36,081 nucleotides of DNA, from assembly GCA_947453885.1 (NCBI GenBank), contig CANGIF010000034.1:1-36081 (forward strand), written 5' to 3'. A program made the position numbers and the translations under genes. The notes under the pieces are model-generated. The model worked only from the letters and a program-made list of their open reading frames with translations. It searched no databases and had not been told where the DNA came from. Shown here piece after piece: positions 25,686 to 32,489 of this stretch (position 1 is its first letter; each line of letters starts with the position of its first letter). The stretch comes from Flavobacteriaceae bacterium. GTDB lineage: Bacteria > Bacteroidota > Bacteroidia > Flavobacteriales > Flavobacteriaceae.

Positions 25686-26077
25686 TCGTAATTGTTCAAT
25701 CGAACGGGTTCCAGATTGGCGTTTTCTTCTTCCGTAAATAATCTATAATTTACTTTGAAAGTTTTTCCGTAAGGTGTTTCCAAAGAAAATCCACCCGGAC
25801 CAAATCCATCGGTGACATCAAGCGTAAAATGACTGAATTTCCAGTATTCGAACAAATCTTTGTCGAGCCAAAAGTCAAATCCGTTAACAGTTCCGATACA
25901 AACATCTCCGTTTCTCAAATAGAAACCGCCTTTTTCAAAACATTGCGGTTGTGTGCCTTCGCAACAGCCACCCGCTTGATACAACATCAAGTCGCCAAAT
26001 TTTTCAGCTAAAAAAACAATTACATCTAATGCTTTTTGAGTAGCTTCTACTCGTTTTATTTTTTCCATGTTTGGCAT
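25682..26077 (-). CDS. DUF779-family protein (aldehyde dehydrogenase partner)
   Basis: A 131-residue cytosolic protein of the DUF779 family (PF05610), almost always next to an acetaldehyde-type dehydrogenase. The Cys-rich signature GGCCEGTQPQCF (about 36-47) could bind a metal. The conserved DVTDGFGPGGFSLETPYGKTF follows in two segments near 88-108. Its biochemical role is unknown; by association it probably assists or modulates the dehydrogenase. The start may be the ATG at 26077 or the one at 26068 (MEKIKRVEAT). It lies 73 bp downstream of the ALDH gene on the minus strand, with a hairpin between them. Confidence 0.88.
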   Translation of the reverse strand: MPNMEKIKRVEATQKALDVIVFLAEKFGDLMLYQAGGCCEGTQPQCFEKGGFYLRNGDVCIGTVNGFDFWLDKDLFEYWKFSHFTLDVTDGFGPGGFSLETPYGKTFKVNYRLFTEEENANLEPVRLNNYD

Positions 26078-26085
26078 AAATTAAT

Positions 26086-26128
26086 AACCGCAAATCCATC
26101 AAATACTATAATTTGCGAATTTGCGGTT
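26086..26128 (-). terminator. Hairpin between the ALDH and DUF779 genes
   Basis: AACCGCAAAT (26086-26095) pairs with ATTTGCGGTT (26119-26128). Another ATTTGCG at 26111-26117 partly repeats the right arm and could form an alternative pairing. It lies between two minus-strand genes of one operon. It could act as a partial terminator, lowering DUF779 relative to ALDH, or as an mRNA-stabilising hairpin. Confidence 0.55.
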
Positions 26129-26150
26129 GGATTTGATTATTTGCTATCTA

Positions 26151-27656
26151 CTAAAAGAAACCCAATTTGTTTTTGTTGTAAGAAATCAACATGTTTTTTG
26201 TTTGACGGTAATGGTCTAACATCATTTTGTGGTTTTCTCTACCAATTCCAGATTGTTTGTATCCACCAAAAGGCGCGCCAGCCGGATAAGCATGGTATTG
26301 GTTTACCCAAACTCTACCCGCATGAATGGCTCTTGGTACTTGGTACAATTCGTGTGCATCACGAGTCCAAACACCCGCTCCCAAACCATACATCGTGTCA
26401 TTAGCAATTGCAATTGCTTCTTCCGTTGTTTTAAAAGTAGTTACCGCCAAAACAGGACCAAAAATTTCTTCTTGAAAAATTCTCATTTTATTATGCCCTT
26501 TAAACAACGTTGGTTGGATGTAATAACCGCCTTCTAAATCGTCTCCTAAATGGTTAACACCTCCGCCACAAAGCAATTCAGCACCTTCCTCTTTTCCTAA
26601 ATTGATATACGAAAGGATTTTATCTTTTTGAATTTGCGAGGCTTGAGCTCCCATCATTACCGTTGGGTCAAGTGGGTTTCCAACTTTAATCGCTTTTACA
26701 CGTTCTAACACTCTTTCGATGAAAGCATCATAGATGTCTTCGTGAACTAAAAGACGCGATGGACACGTACACACTTCCCCTTGATTGAAAGCAAAAAGCA
26801 CCGCACCTTCAATAGCTTTGTCTAAAAAAGCATCGTCTTCGTCCATAACCGACGGGAAGAAAATATTAGGCGATTTGCCACCTAACTCTAAAGTAACTGG
26901 AATAATATTTTCAGTAGCATATTGCATTACCATTCTACCTGTTGCGGTCGAACCCGTAAAAGCTGCTTTAGCCACTTTAGAATTAGTAACCAACGTTCTG
27001 CCCAATTCGGCACCAAAACCATTCACTACATTGATAACCCCCGGAGGAAGTAAATCGCCAATTAGTTCCATCAAAACCATTATTGAAATAGGTGTACTTT
27101 CGGCTGGTTTAAGCACCACACAATTTCCTGCGGCTAAAGCGGGAGCCAATTTCCAAACCGCCATTAAAATGGGGAAATTCCAAGGAATAATTTGAGCAAT
27201 AACACCCAACGGTTCGTTAATAATTATGGAAACCGTATCTTTATCTAGTTCCGTAATTGAACCTTCTTCCGCACGGATTACACTTGCAAAATACCGAAAA
27301 TGATCTACGGCTAAAGGAATGTCAGCATTGATAGTTTCTCTAATGGCTTTACCATTGTCCAGTGTTTCAACAATGGCAATGTGCTCTAAATTGGCTTCAA
27401 TTCTGTCGGCTATTTTATTTAAGATATTACTTCTCTCAGTAGCCGAAGTTTGACTCCAGGTTTTGAAAGCATCGTCGGCAGCATTTACTGCCATTTCAAC
27501 ATCCATTTTTGCAGAGTGCGCTGCTTTTGCCAATAATTTTCCATCTACTGGCGATACCACTTCAAAATACTGCCCTGTAGAAGGCGCAGTCCATTTTCCG
27601 TTGATATAGTTATCGTACTTTTCTTTTAATTGTGGTCTTTGAACTAAATTACTCAT
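26151..27656 (-). CDS. NAD-dependent aldehyde dehydrogenase (acetaldehyde/ExaC-like)
   Basis: A 501-residue soluble enzyme of the ALDH superfamily that oxidises aldehydes to carboxylic acids with NAD(P)+. The catalytic Cys is C296 in [12 protein letters not shown], the general base Glu258 is in [12 protein letters not shown], and the cofactor-binding FTGSTATGR is present. The [11 protein letters not shown] form and the linked DUF779 gene place it near acetaldehyde dehydrogenases such as ExaC/AldB. It is first in an operon with DUF779. A TAGCACA pair and a TACTTTTG -7 element precede it, supporting control by the nearby AraC-type protein. Exact substrate is inferred. Confidence 0.92.
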   Translation of the reverse strand: MSNLVQRPQLKEKYDNYINGKWTAPSTGQYFEVVSPVDGKLLAKAAHSAKMDVEMAVNAADDAFKTWSQTSATERSNILNKIADRIEANLEHIAIVETLDNGKAIRETINADIPLAVDHFRYFASVIRAEEGSITELDKDTVSIIINEPLGVIAQIIPWNFPILMAVWKLAPALAAGNCVVLKPAESTPISIMVLMELIGDLLPPGVINVVNGFGAELGRTLVTNSKVAKAAFTGSTATGRMVMQYATENIIPVTLELGGKSPNIFFPSVMDEDDAFLDKAIEGAVLFAFNQGEVCTCPSRLLVHEDIYDAFIERVLERVKAIKVGNPLDPTVMMGAQASQIQKDKILSYINLGKEEGAELLCGGGVNHLGDDLEGGYYIQPTLFKGHNKMRIFQEEIFGPVLAVTTFKTTEEAIAIANDTMYGLGAGVWTRDAHELYQVPRAIHAGRVWVNQYHAYPAGAPFGGYKQSGIGRENHKMMLDHYRQTKNMLISYNKNKLGFF

Positions 27657-27681
27657 AAGTATATTATTTTTTTGATTTATT

Positions 27682-27689
27682 CAAAAGTA
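27682..27689 (-). promoter_or_regulatory. -7 element for the minus-strand ALDH operon
   Basis: The minus strand reads TACTTTTG, matching TAnnTTTG, 25 bp upstream of the ALDH ATG. No -33 element is seen at the expected spacing. This fits a promoter that needs an activator bound at the adjacent direct repeats. Confidence 0.6.
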
Positions 27690-27709
27690 GTTCTATCAGT
27701 GCTTTAAAA

Positions 27710-27741
27710 AATAGCACAAAACCGTCATTTAATAGCACAAA
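27710..27741 (-). promoter_or_regulatory. Candidate AraC-type operator: two AATAGCACAAA direct repeats
   Basis: AATAGCACAAA occurs at 27710-27720 and again at 27731-27741, an exact 11-bp repeat with a 21-bp period (two helical turns). The nearer copy begins 20 bp upstream of the -7 element of the ALDH operon. The TAGCACA core recurs with the same spacing before the other ALDH gene. Confidence 0.65.
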
Positions 27742-28050
27742 TTAGTAAGCACGTGCACTTTTGCATCAAGTGATAGTACCAAAGCACGAGTTGGCTAGAA
27801 CTGCTAGTGGCTTGCCTAGAACCTCTGGCGGGTTGACTGAAAGTTCCGGCGGGTTGGCTAGAACTTCTAGTGGCTTGACTGGAACCTCCAGCGGGTTTAC
27901 TAGAACTTCTAGTGGCATGACTAGCACCTTTGGCGGTTTGGCTGGAACTTCTAGCGGATTGGCTAGCACTTCCGTTGGGCTGAATTAGTAGTGTTTTGAA
28001 CGGTCGTGGAGTTTTTTTCTCTATCAATAAAGTAGCGTGGTGGTTTTGAC
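27742..28050. other. Non-coding gap containing the minisatellite
   Basis: Between the ALDH operator and the first DOMON promoter I see no gene I can support. The notable content is the 21-bp repeat at 27790-27978, which is open in several frames only because the unit is a multiple of three and lacks stop triplets. A GCACGTGC palindrome lies near 27750. Confidence 0.5.
27790..27978. repeat. 21-bp minisatellite, nine imperfect copies
   Basis: Nine head-to-tail 21-bp units begin at 27790, 27811, 27832, 27853, 27874, 27895, 27916, 27937 and 27958. The consensus is close to GTTGRCTAGAACTTCTAGYG followed by G. The best-preserved units (27853, 27895) contain the near-perfect palindrome CTAGAACTTCTAG. 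Units often alternate TAGTGG and AGCGGG ends. The stretch looks richer in G and C than the sequence around it. Confidence 0.9.
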
Positions 28051-28058
28051 TATATTTG
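28051..28058 (+). promoter_or_regulatory. -7 element of DOMON gene 1
   Basis: TATATTTG lies 19 bp before the ATG at 28078. The sequence from here to the ATG closely resembles the leader of the other array genes, but the upstream TTTGTCAATCC block shared by the others is absent. Confidence 0.6.
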
Positions 28059-28077
28059 TAATTAAAGAAACAACACT

Positions 28078-28842
28078 ATGAAAAAATATTTATTATTACC
28101 ACTATTATTGACTTTTACTTCAATACCTGTTGCTTTCGGACAATATACCTCTGCGACACATGGTTTAGGTTGGCCAAATACAACTATTAGAATAGACACC
28201 AGCCCCACTACGGTAACCTTGACTTTAAAAGGCGAAAGCACAAGATGGCTTGGGGTTGGTTTTGGAGGCAATACTATGGCTACTGTTTCCGATATGTTCA
28301 TTTGGAATGATACTCCAGATAGAGATTATACCACAGACGCCGTTGGTAATAGTGGGCATAATATGCCGGTGCCCGATGCGGATCAGAGTTGGACTATTGT
28401 TTCCGACACCGTAACGGCGGGTATAAGAACTATTGTAGCTACAAGGGCGTTGGTTTCGGCAGGGGATTATACGTTTTTAAACAACAGTTCATTCCTTCAA
28501 ATTATCTACGCTCAAGGTGCCACCACTACTTTGGCGTATCATGATACAAATGTGCATTATCCAGTAGGCTTAAATAGATTTGTATTAGCTTTAGAGGATT
28601 TTTCAATAACTGCGCCAAGAATTTTTCCTAATCCGTCAAAAGGGTCGTTAACGGTACAAACCAAAACTGGGTTGGACACTATTGTAATTTATAGCCAAAC
28701 AGGGGCTGTGGTACAAACATTTGCTGTAAACAGCAAAAAAGAAGGCAATGAGGTAGCGGTAAATGGTCTGGCAACCGGCGTTTACATTTTTGAATTGCAA
28801 AACGGCTCGGAAAAAACGTACAAAAATGTAGTGGTAGAATAA
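28078..28842 (+). CDS. Secreted DOMON-domain protein 1 with T9SS tail
   Basis: A 254-residue protein. The signal peptide ends at VAFGQ (residue 22). The domain at about 23-175 has a DOMON-like pattern: RWLGVGFGGNTM, DMFIWNDTPDRD, PVPDADQSWTIVSD, ATRALVSAGDY and LQIIYAQG...LAYH. Met67 and His155 fall where heme-binding DOMON domains place their two axial ligands, so a b-type heme is possible but unproven. The last 75 residues (NPSKGSLTVQ to YKNVVVE) form a type A T9SS sorting domain, so the protein is exported through the outer membrane. It is the first of three paralogs. Confidence 0.78.
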   Translation: MKKYLLLPLLLTFTSIPVAFGQYTSATHGLGWPNTTIRIDTSPTTVTLTLKGESTRWLGVGFGGNTMATVSDMFIWNDTPDRDYTTDAVGNSGHNMPVPDADQSWTIVSDTVTAGIRTIVATRALVSAGDYTFLNNSSFLQIIYAQGATTTLAYHDTNVHYPVGLNRFVLALEDFSITAPRIFPNPSKGSLTVQTKTGLDTIVIYSQTGAVVQTFAVNSKKEGNEVAVNGLATGVYIFELQNGSEKTYKNVVVE

Positions 28843-28864
28843 ACGCTACACAGTATTTTTAAAC

Positions 28865-28897
28865 AACAACCCCATTGTAAAATAGTGGGGTTGTTTT
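28865..28897 (+). terminator. Terminator of DOMON gene 1
   Basis: AACAACCCCA (28865-28874) pairs with TGGGGTTGTT (28886-28895), followed by TT. The same hairpin follows every member of the array. Confidence 0.85.
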
Positions 28898-28910
28898 GTT
28901 AAAAAAGCAG

Positions 28911-28944
28911 TTTGTCAATCCAAAAAAGAATTAAACTATATTTG
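28911..28944 (+). promoter_or_regulatory. Array promoter before the NHL gene
   Basis: TTTG (28911-28914) and TATATTTG (28937-28944) are 22 bp apart. The whole segment, including TTTGTCAATCC and GAATTAAAC, is nearly identical to the promoters of DOMON genes 2 and 3. Confidence 0.75.
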
Positions 28945-28963
28945 TAATTAAACAAACAACAGT

Positions 28964-30217
28964 ATGAAAATTTTTATACAATTTTTAATTTTATTTTCAA
29001 TTTCAATTTCAGCACAAACTGTTTCAACATTTGCAGGTAGCTGTAGCGAAGTAGACCACTCGCTTATAAATGGTCAAGGAACGGTTGCTAGATTTTATAA
29101 TCCTTCTGATATTACTGTAGATGCTATTGGAAATTTTTATATAGCTGATTCCAATAATAATTGTATTAGAAAGATTACATCAAGTGGATTAGTAACAACC
29201 TTGGCATTTAGTCCAAGTAATTTTCCAGTAAGCGTCGCTGTTGATAGTGTTGGAAATGTTTATTTTTCTGCAGGTAATTATATATATAAAATAAATGCTG
29301 GAAGTAATATTGCTAATGTATTTGCGGGAAATGGTATTGCTGGATATGTTGACGATATAGGCACAAATGCAGAATTCGATACTCCAATGGGAATTGCTAT
29401 TGATTTCAATGACAATATTTATGTTGCCGATAAATTTAATCACAGAATAAGAAAAATTACTAATTCGGGAAATGTAACTACTTTTGCGGGCAGTACTGCC
29501 GGTAACGTAAATGGTGATTTAGCTACAGCGCAATTTAATAGTTTAGAAGGAATTGAAATTGACACAACAGGTAATTTTTTTATAGCTGATACAAACAATA
29601 ATCAAATTAAAAAAATCTCAATAGATGGTTTAGTTTCTACATACATAGGCAATGGAACACAAAGTTATGTAGATGGAATAGGAGTAGTCGCAAGTTTAAA
29701 TCAACCTATAAATTTAACAATAGATTCAAATAATAATATTTATTTTGTATCTAAAAATTCAAACACTATTAGAAGAGTTACTACAACAGGAGATGTTACT
29801 ACTATTGCTGGTAATAGATATGATGGTTGGGGTGGTTGTTTAAATGGGATTGGAATTAATGCAGGTTTTAGTCATCCTACAGGTTTGGTAATTAATCAAT
29901 CAGGCGATATCTATGTGGCAGATAAAGTTTCTAATACAATTAGAAAAATCACAGGTCTATTAGCTACCAACTATTTCAATTTAGATAATCAAATAAATAT
30001 AACCCCGAATCCAACTACAAATAGTATTTATATTAATTTTGAAAATTTTATATCTTCCAAGATTACAATTTTTGATATGGATGGTAGAGTCATCCAAAAT
30101 AATATAATTTCGGAAAATAATACCGCTATTGATGTTACTAATATGGCAAATGGCATATATTTAATTCAAATAAATTCAGATAAAGGTACGGTTTTTAAAA
30201 AAATTGTAAAGCAGTAA
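28964..30217 (+). CDS. Secreted NHL-repeat beta-propeller protein with T9SS tail
   Basis: A 417-residue protein. The signal peptide (KIFIQFLILFSISISAQ) ends near residue 18. About six NHL repeats fill residues 30-330, each like PSDITVDAIGNFYIAD followed by NNCIRKIT and VTTxAG. They predict a six-bladed beta-propeller, a scaffold for binding proteins, sugars or other ligands. Residues about 345-417 (ITPNPTTNSIYINF to VFKKIVKQ) are a T9SS type A sorting domain unlike the DOMON tails. It uses the array promoter and sits between DOMON genes 1 and 2. No catalytic residues are recognisable. Confidence 0.85.
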   Translation: MKIFIQFLILFSISISAQTVSTFAGSCSEVDHSLINGQGTVARFYNPSDITVDAIGNFYIADSNNNCIRKITSSGLVTTLAFSPSNFPVSVAVDSVGNVYFSAGNYIYKINAGSNIANVFAGNGIAGYVDDIGTNAEFDTPMGIAIDFNDNIYVADKFNHRIRKITNSGNVTTFAGSTAGNVNGDLATAQFNSLEGIEIDTTGNFFIADTNNNQIKKISIDGLVSTYIGNGTQSYVDGIGVVASLNQPINLTIDSNNNIYFVSKNSNTIRRVTTTGDVTTIAGNRYDGWGGCLNGIGINAGFSHPTGLVINQSGDIYVADKVSNTIRKITGLLATNYFNLDNQINITPNPTTNSIYINFENFISSKITIFDMDGRVIQNNIISENNTAIDVTNMANGIYLIQINSDKGTVFKKIVKQ

Positions 30218-30264
30218 AGATTAAAGCCTCTTTTTATTAATATTAAATAGTTTTTTAAGGCAGT

Positions 30265-30435
30265 TTGGACACTATTGTAATTTATAGCCAAACAGGGGCT
30301 GTGGTACAAACAATTGCTGTCAACAGCAAAAAAGAAGGCAATGAGGTAGCAGTAAACGGTCTGGCAACCGGCGTTTACATTTTTGAATTGCAAAACGGCA
30401 CGGAAAAAACGTACAAAAATGTAGTGGTGGAATAA
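30265..30435 (+). pseudogene. Orphan T9SS tail of a lost DOMON paralog
   Basis: An in-frame stretch of 56 codons plus stop, starting LDTIVIYSQTGAVVQT and ending TYKNVVVE, is nearly identical to the C-terminus of the three DOMON proteins. It has no start codon or upstream domain. Homology begins abruptly near 30264, 47 bp after the NHL stop, and continues through the usual array terminator. It is the 3' remnant of a fourth array member whose body was lost or replaced by the NHL gene. Confidence 0.88.
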
Positions 30436-30457
30436 ACACTACACAGTATTTTTAAAC

Positions 30458-30490
30458 AACAACCCCATTGTAAAAAAGTGGGGTTGTTTT
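30458..30490 (+). terminator. Array terminator after the orphan tail
   Basis: AACAACCCCA (30458-30467) pairs with TGGGGTTGTT (30479-30488), followed by a T-rich stretch. It may also serve the NHL gene, which has no hairpin of its own. Confidence 0.85.
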
Positions 30491-30503
30491 GTTTAAAAAG
30501 CAG

Positions 30504-30537
30504 TTTGTCAATCCAAAAAAGAATTAAACTATATTTG
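30504..30537 (+). promoter_or_regulatory. Array promoter of DOMON gene 2
   Basis: TTTG (30504-30507) and TATATTTG (30530-30537) are 22 bp apart, and the ATG follows 19 bp later at 30557. Confidence 0.75.
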
Positions 30538-30556
30538 TCAATAAAGAAACAACACT

Positions 30557-31327
30557 ATGAAAAAACAAACAATAATAATAGTATGTCTTTTATTAGTCAT
30601 AAACACAATTGCTTTTGGACAGTTTACAACTGCTACTCACGGGCTAGGAGGGTTTGGAACTATAAGAATAGATACTAGCCCCACTACAGTAACTTTGAAA
30701 TTAACAGGTTCAAGTACGAGATGGCTAGGGGTAGGTTTTGGTGCAAGTGCCACTACGATGTCCACTTGTACCGATATGTTCATTTGGAACGACACACCCG
30801 ACAGGGATTTTACCCCTACTCATGTAGGAAACGATTACCACTACATGCCGGTGCCCGATGTGGACCAGAGTTGGACTATTGTTTCCGACACGGTTACAGC
30901 TGGTTTAAGAACAGTAGTAGCTACTAGGGCGTTGGTTTCGGCAGGGGATTATACGTTTTTAAACGACAGTTCATTCCTTCAAATCATTTATGCCCAAGGC
31001 GACACCACTACTTTGGCGTATCATGGTACAAATTCGCATAATACCACACCTTTAAATAGAGATTTATGGCTCGCGGTAGAAGATTTTTCAATAAATGCGC
31101 CAAGTATTTACCCTAATCCGTCAAAAGGGTCGGTAACGGTACAAACCAAAACCGGGTTGGACAGTATTGTAATTTATAGCCAAACAGGGGCTGTGGTACA
31201 AACAATTGCTGTAAACAGCAAAAAAGAAGGCAATGAAGTAGCAGTAAACGGTCTGGCAACAGGCGTTTACATTTTTGAATTGCAAAACGGTTCTGAAAAA
31301 ACGTACAAAAATGTAGTGGTAGAATAA
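30557..31327 (+). CDS. Secreted DOMON-domain protein 2 with T9SS tail
   Basis: A 256-residue paralog of the gene at 28078. The signal peptide ends at IAFGQ (residue 22). The DOMON-like domain has RWLGVGFGASATTM (Met68), DMFIWNDTPDRDF, GNDYHYMPVPD and LAYHGTN (His156), so the candidate axial ligands are kept. Compared with copy 1 it has one extra residue before the Met and a different His loop (HGTNSHNTTPLNR). The T9SS tail is almost identical to those of the other copies. From the Met loop to the His loop it is close to identical to copy 3 at DNA level, suggesting recent duplication or gene conversion. Confidence 0.78.
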   Translation: MKKQTIIIVCLLLVINTIAFGQFTTATHGLGGFGTIRIDTSPTTVTLKLTGSSTRWLGVGFGASATTMSTCTDMFIWNDTPDRDFTPTHVGNDYHYMPVPDVDQSWTIVSDTVTAGLRTVVATRALVSAGDYTFLNDSSFLQIIYAQGDTTTLAYHGTNSHNTTPLNRDLWLAVEDFSINAPSIYPNPSKGSVTVQTKTGLDSIVIYSQTGAVVQTIAVNSKKEGNEVAVNGLATGVYIFELQNGSEKTYKNVVVE

Positions 31328-31351
31328 ACGCTACATAGCTTATTGTAAATG

Positions 31352-31384
31352 AACAACCCCATTGTAAAATAGTGGGGTTGTTTT
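31352..31384 (+). terminator. Terminator of DOMON gene 2
   Basis: AACAACCCCA (31352-31361) pairs with TGGGGTTGTT (31373-31382), followed by TT. The lead-in differs slightly from the other array terminators (ATAGCTTATTG rather than ACAGTATTTTT). Confidence 0.85.
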
Positions 31385-31397
31385 GTTTAATAAGCAG

Positions 31398-31431
31398 TTT
31401 GTCAATCCAAAAAAGAATTAAACTATATTTG
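31398..31431 (+). promoter_or_regulatory. Array promoter of DOMON gene 3
   Basis: TTTG (31398-31401) and TATATTTG (31424-31431) are 22 bp apart, with the ATG 24 bp later. The leader between them and the ATG has diverged from the other copies. Confidence 0.75.
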
Positions 31432-31455
31432 TTTAAAATAACACAAATAAAAAGT

Positions 31456-32226
31456 ATGAAAAAATTAATAATAACGTCGTGCATTATTATAGTAGGTTTT
31501 GTAAATTGTTTGTTTGGTCAATACTCTACAGGAACATATACTTTAGGAATTGGAACAACTATAAAAATAAATACTAGCCCGACTTCCGTAACTATAATTT
31601 TAAAAGGTGATAGTACAAGATGGCTTGGCGTAGGTTTTGGTGCAAGCGCCACTACGATGTCCACTTGTACGGATATGTTCATTTGGAACGACACGCCCGA
31701 CAGGGATTTTACCCCTACACATGTAGGAAACGATTACCATTACATGCCGGTGCCCGATGCGGACCAGAGTTGGACTATTGTTTCCGACACCGTAACAGCG
31801 GGTATTCGCACAATAGAAGCTACAAGGGCGTTGGTTTCGGCAGGGGATTACACGTTTTTAAATAACACTACTTTCCTTCAAATCATTTATGCCCAAGGCG
31901 ACACCACTACTTTGGCGTATCATGGTACAAATTCACATAATACCACACCTTTAAATAGATTTGCTACACTCGCCTTAGAAGATTTTTCAATAACTGCGCC
32001 AAGAATTTATCCTAATCCGTCAAAAGGGTCGTTAACGGTACAAACCAAAACAGGGTTGGACACCATTGTAATTTACAACCAAACAGGGGCTGTGGTACAA
32101 ACAATTGCTGTCAACAGCAAAAAAGAAGGCAATGAGGTAGCAGTAAACGGTCTGGCTACAGGCGTTTACATTTTTGAATTGCAAAACGGCACGGAAAAAA
32201 CGTACAAAAATGTAGTGGTAGAATAA
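31456..32226 (+). CDS. Secreted DOMON-domain protein 3 with T9SS tail
   Basis: A 256-residue paralog. The open frame starts upstream at 31372, but that part contains the previous terminator and promoter. The ATG at 31456 opens a normal signal peptide (KKLIITSCIIIVGFVNCLFGQ), so I use it. The candidate heme ligands are Met68 (SATTMSTCTD) and His156 (LAYHGTN). The signal peptide and first 30 mature residues (YSTGTYTLGIG) differ most from the other copies, while the rest of the domain and the T9SS tail are nearly invariant. It is the last array member before deoC. Confidence 0.78.
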   Translation: MKKLIITSCIIIVGFVNCLFGQYSTGTYTLGIGTTIKINTSPTSVTIILKGDSTRWLGVGFGASATTMSTCTDMFIWNDTPDRDFTPTHVGNDYHYMPVPDADQSWTIVSDTVTAGIRTIEATRALVSAGDYTFLNNTTFLQIIYAQGDTTTLAYHGTNSHNTTPLNRFATLALEDFSITAPRIYPNPSKGSLTVQTKTGLDTIVIYNQTGAVVQTIAVNSKKEGNEVAVNGLATGVYIFELQNGTEKTYKNVVVE

Positions 32227-32248
32227 ACGCTACACAGTATTTTTAAAC

Positions 32249-32282
32249 AACAACCCCATTGTAAAATAGTGGGGTTGTTTTG
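32249..32282 (+). terminator. Terminator of DOMON gene 3
   Basis: AACAACCCCA (32249-32258) pairs with TGGGGTTGTT (32270-32279), followed by T-rich sequence. It marks the right edge of the array; the promoter block does not recur after it. Confidence 0.85.
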
Positions 32283-32418
32283 TTTTAAAGGAGTCTATAC
32301 AAGTAAAAATAAGTAAACCGCTTTGTTCATATTCCTAATCAGTCCCTTTTAAAGAAAATCGTGCCCTAATTTTTCATAGTAAAGTAGGGCAATTTTCAAT
32401 TGTTTGTTGAAATGCTAC

Positions 32419-32446
32419 TTGTTTTGGGTTTATGTTAGTATATTTG
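32419..32446 (+). promoter_or_regulatory. Promoter of deoC
   Basis: TTG (32419-32421) and TATATTTG (32439-32446) are separated by 17 bp, matching the Bacteroidetes consensus. The deoC ATG is 43 bp further on. A weak hairpin (TGCCCTA/TAGGGCA, 32362-32391) lies upstream. Confidence 0.65.
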
Positions 32447-32489
32447 TGTTTTAAGGTTGGTCCAACAACGCGATAAATCAAATTGAAAC

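Noticed and set aside
27746..27757. CACGTG palindrome as a fourth parS site
   Set aside because: The flanks (AGCACGTGCA) do not match the TGTT...AACA arms of parS.
27790..27978. CRISPR array
   Set aside because: Units are contiguous 21-bp repeats with no unique spacers, and no cas genes are present.
27725..28027. Overlapping open frames across the minisatellite on both strands
   Set aside because: They start with TTG or GTG, have no clear promoter, and exist because a 21-bp unit without stop triplets is open in several frames.
31372..31455. Longer start for DOMON gene 3
   Set aside because: This stretch contains the preceding terminator arm and the array promoter; the signal peptide begins at 31456.
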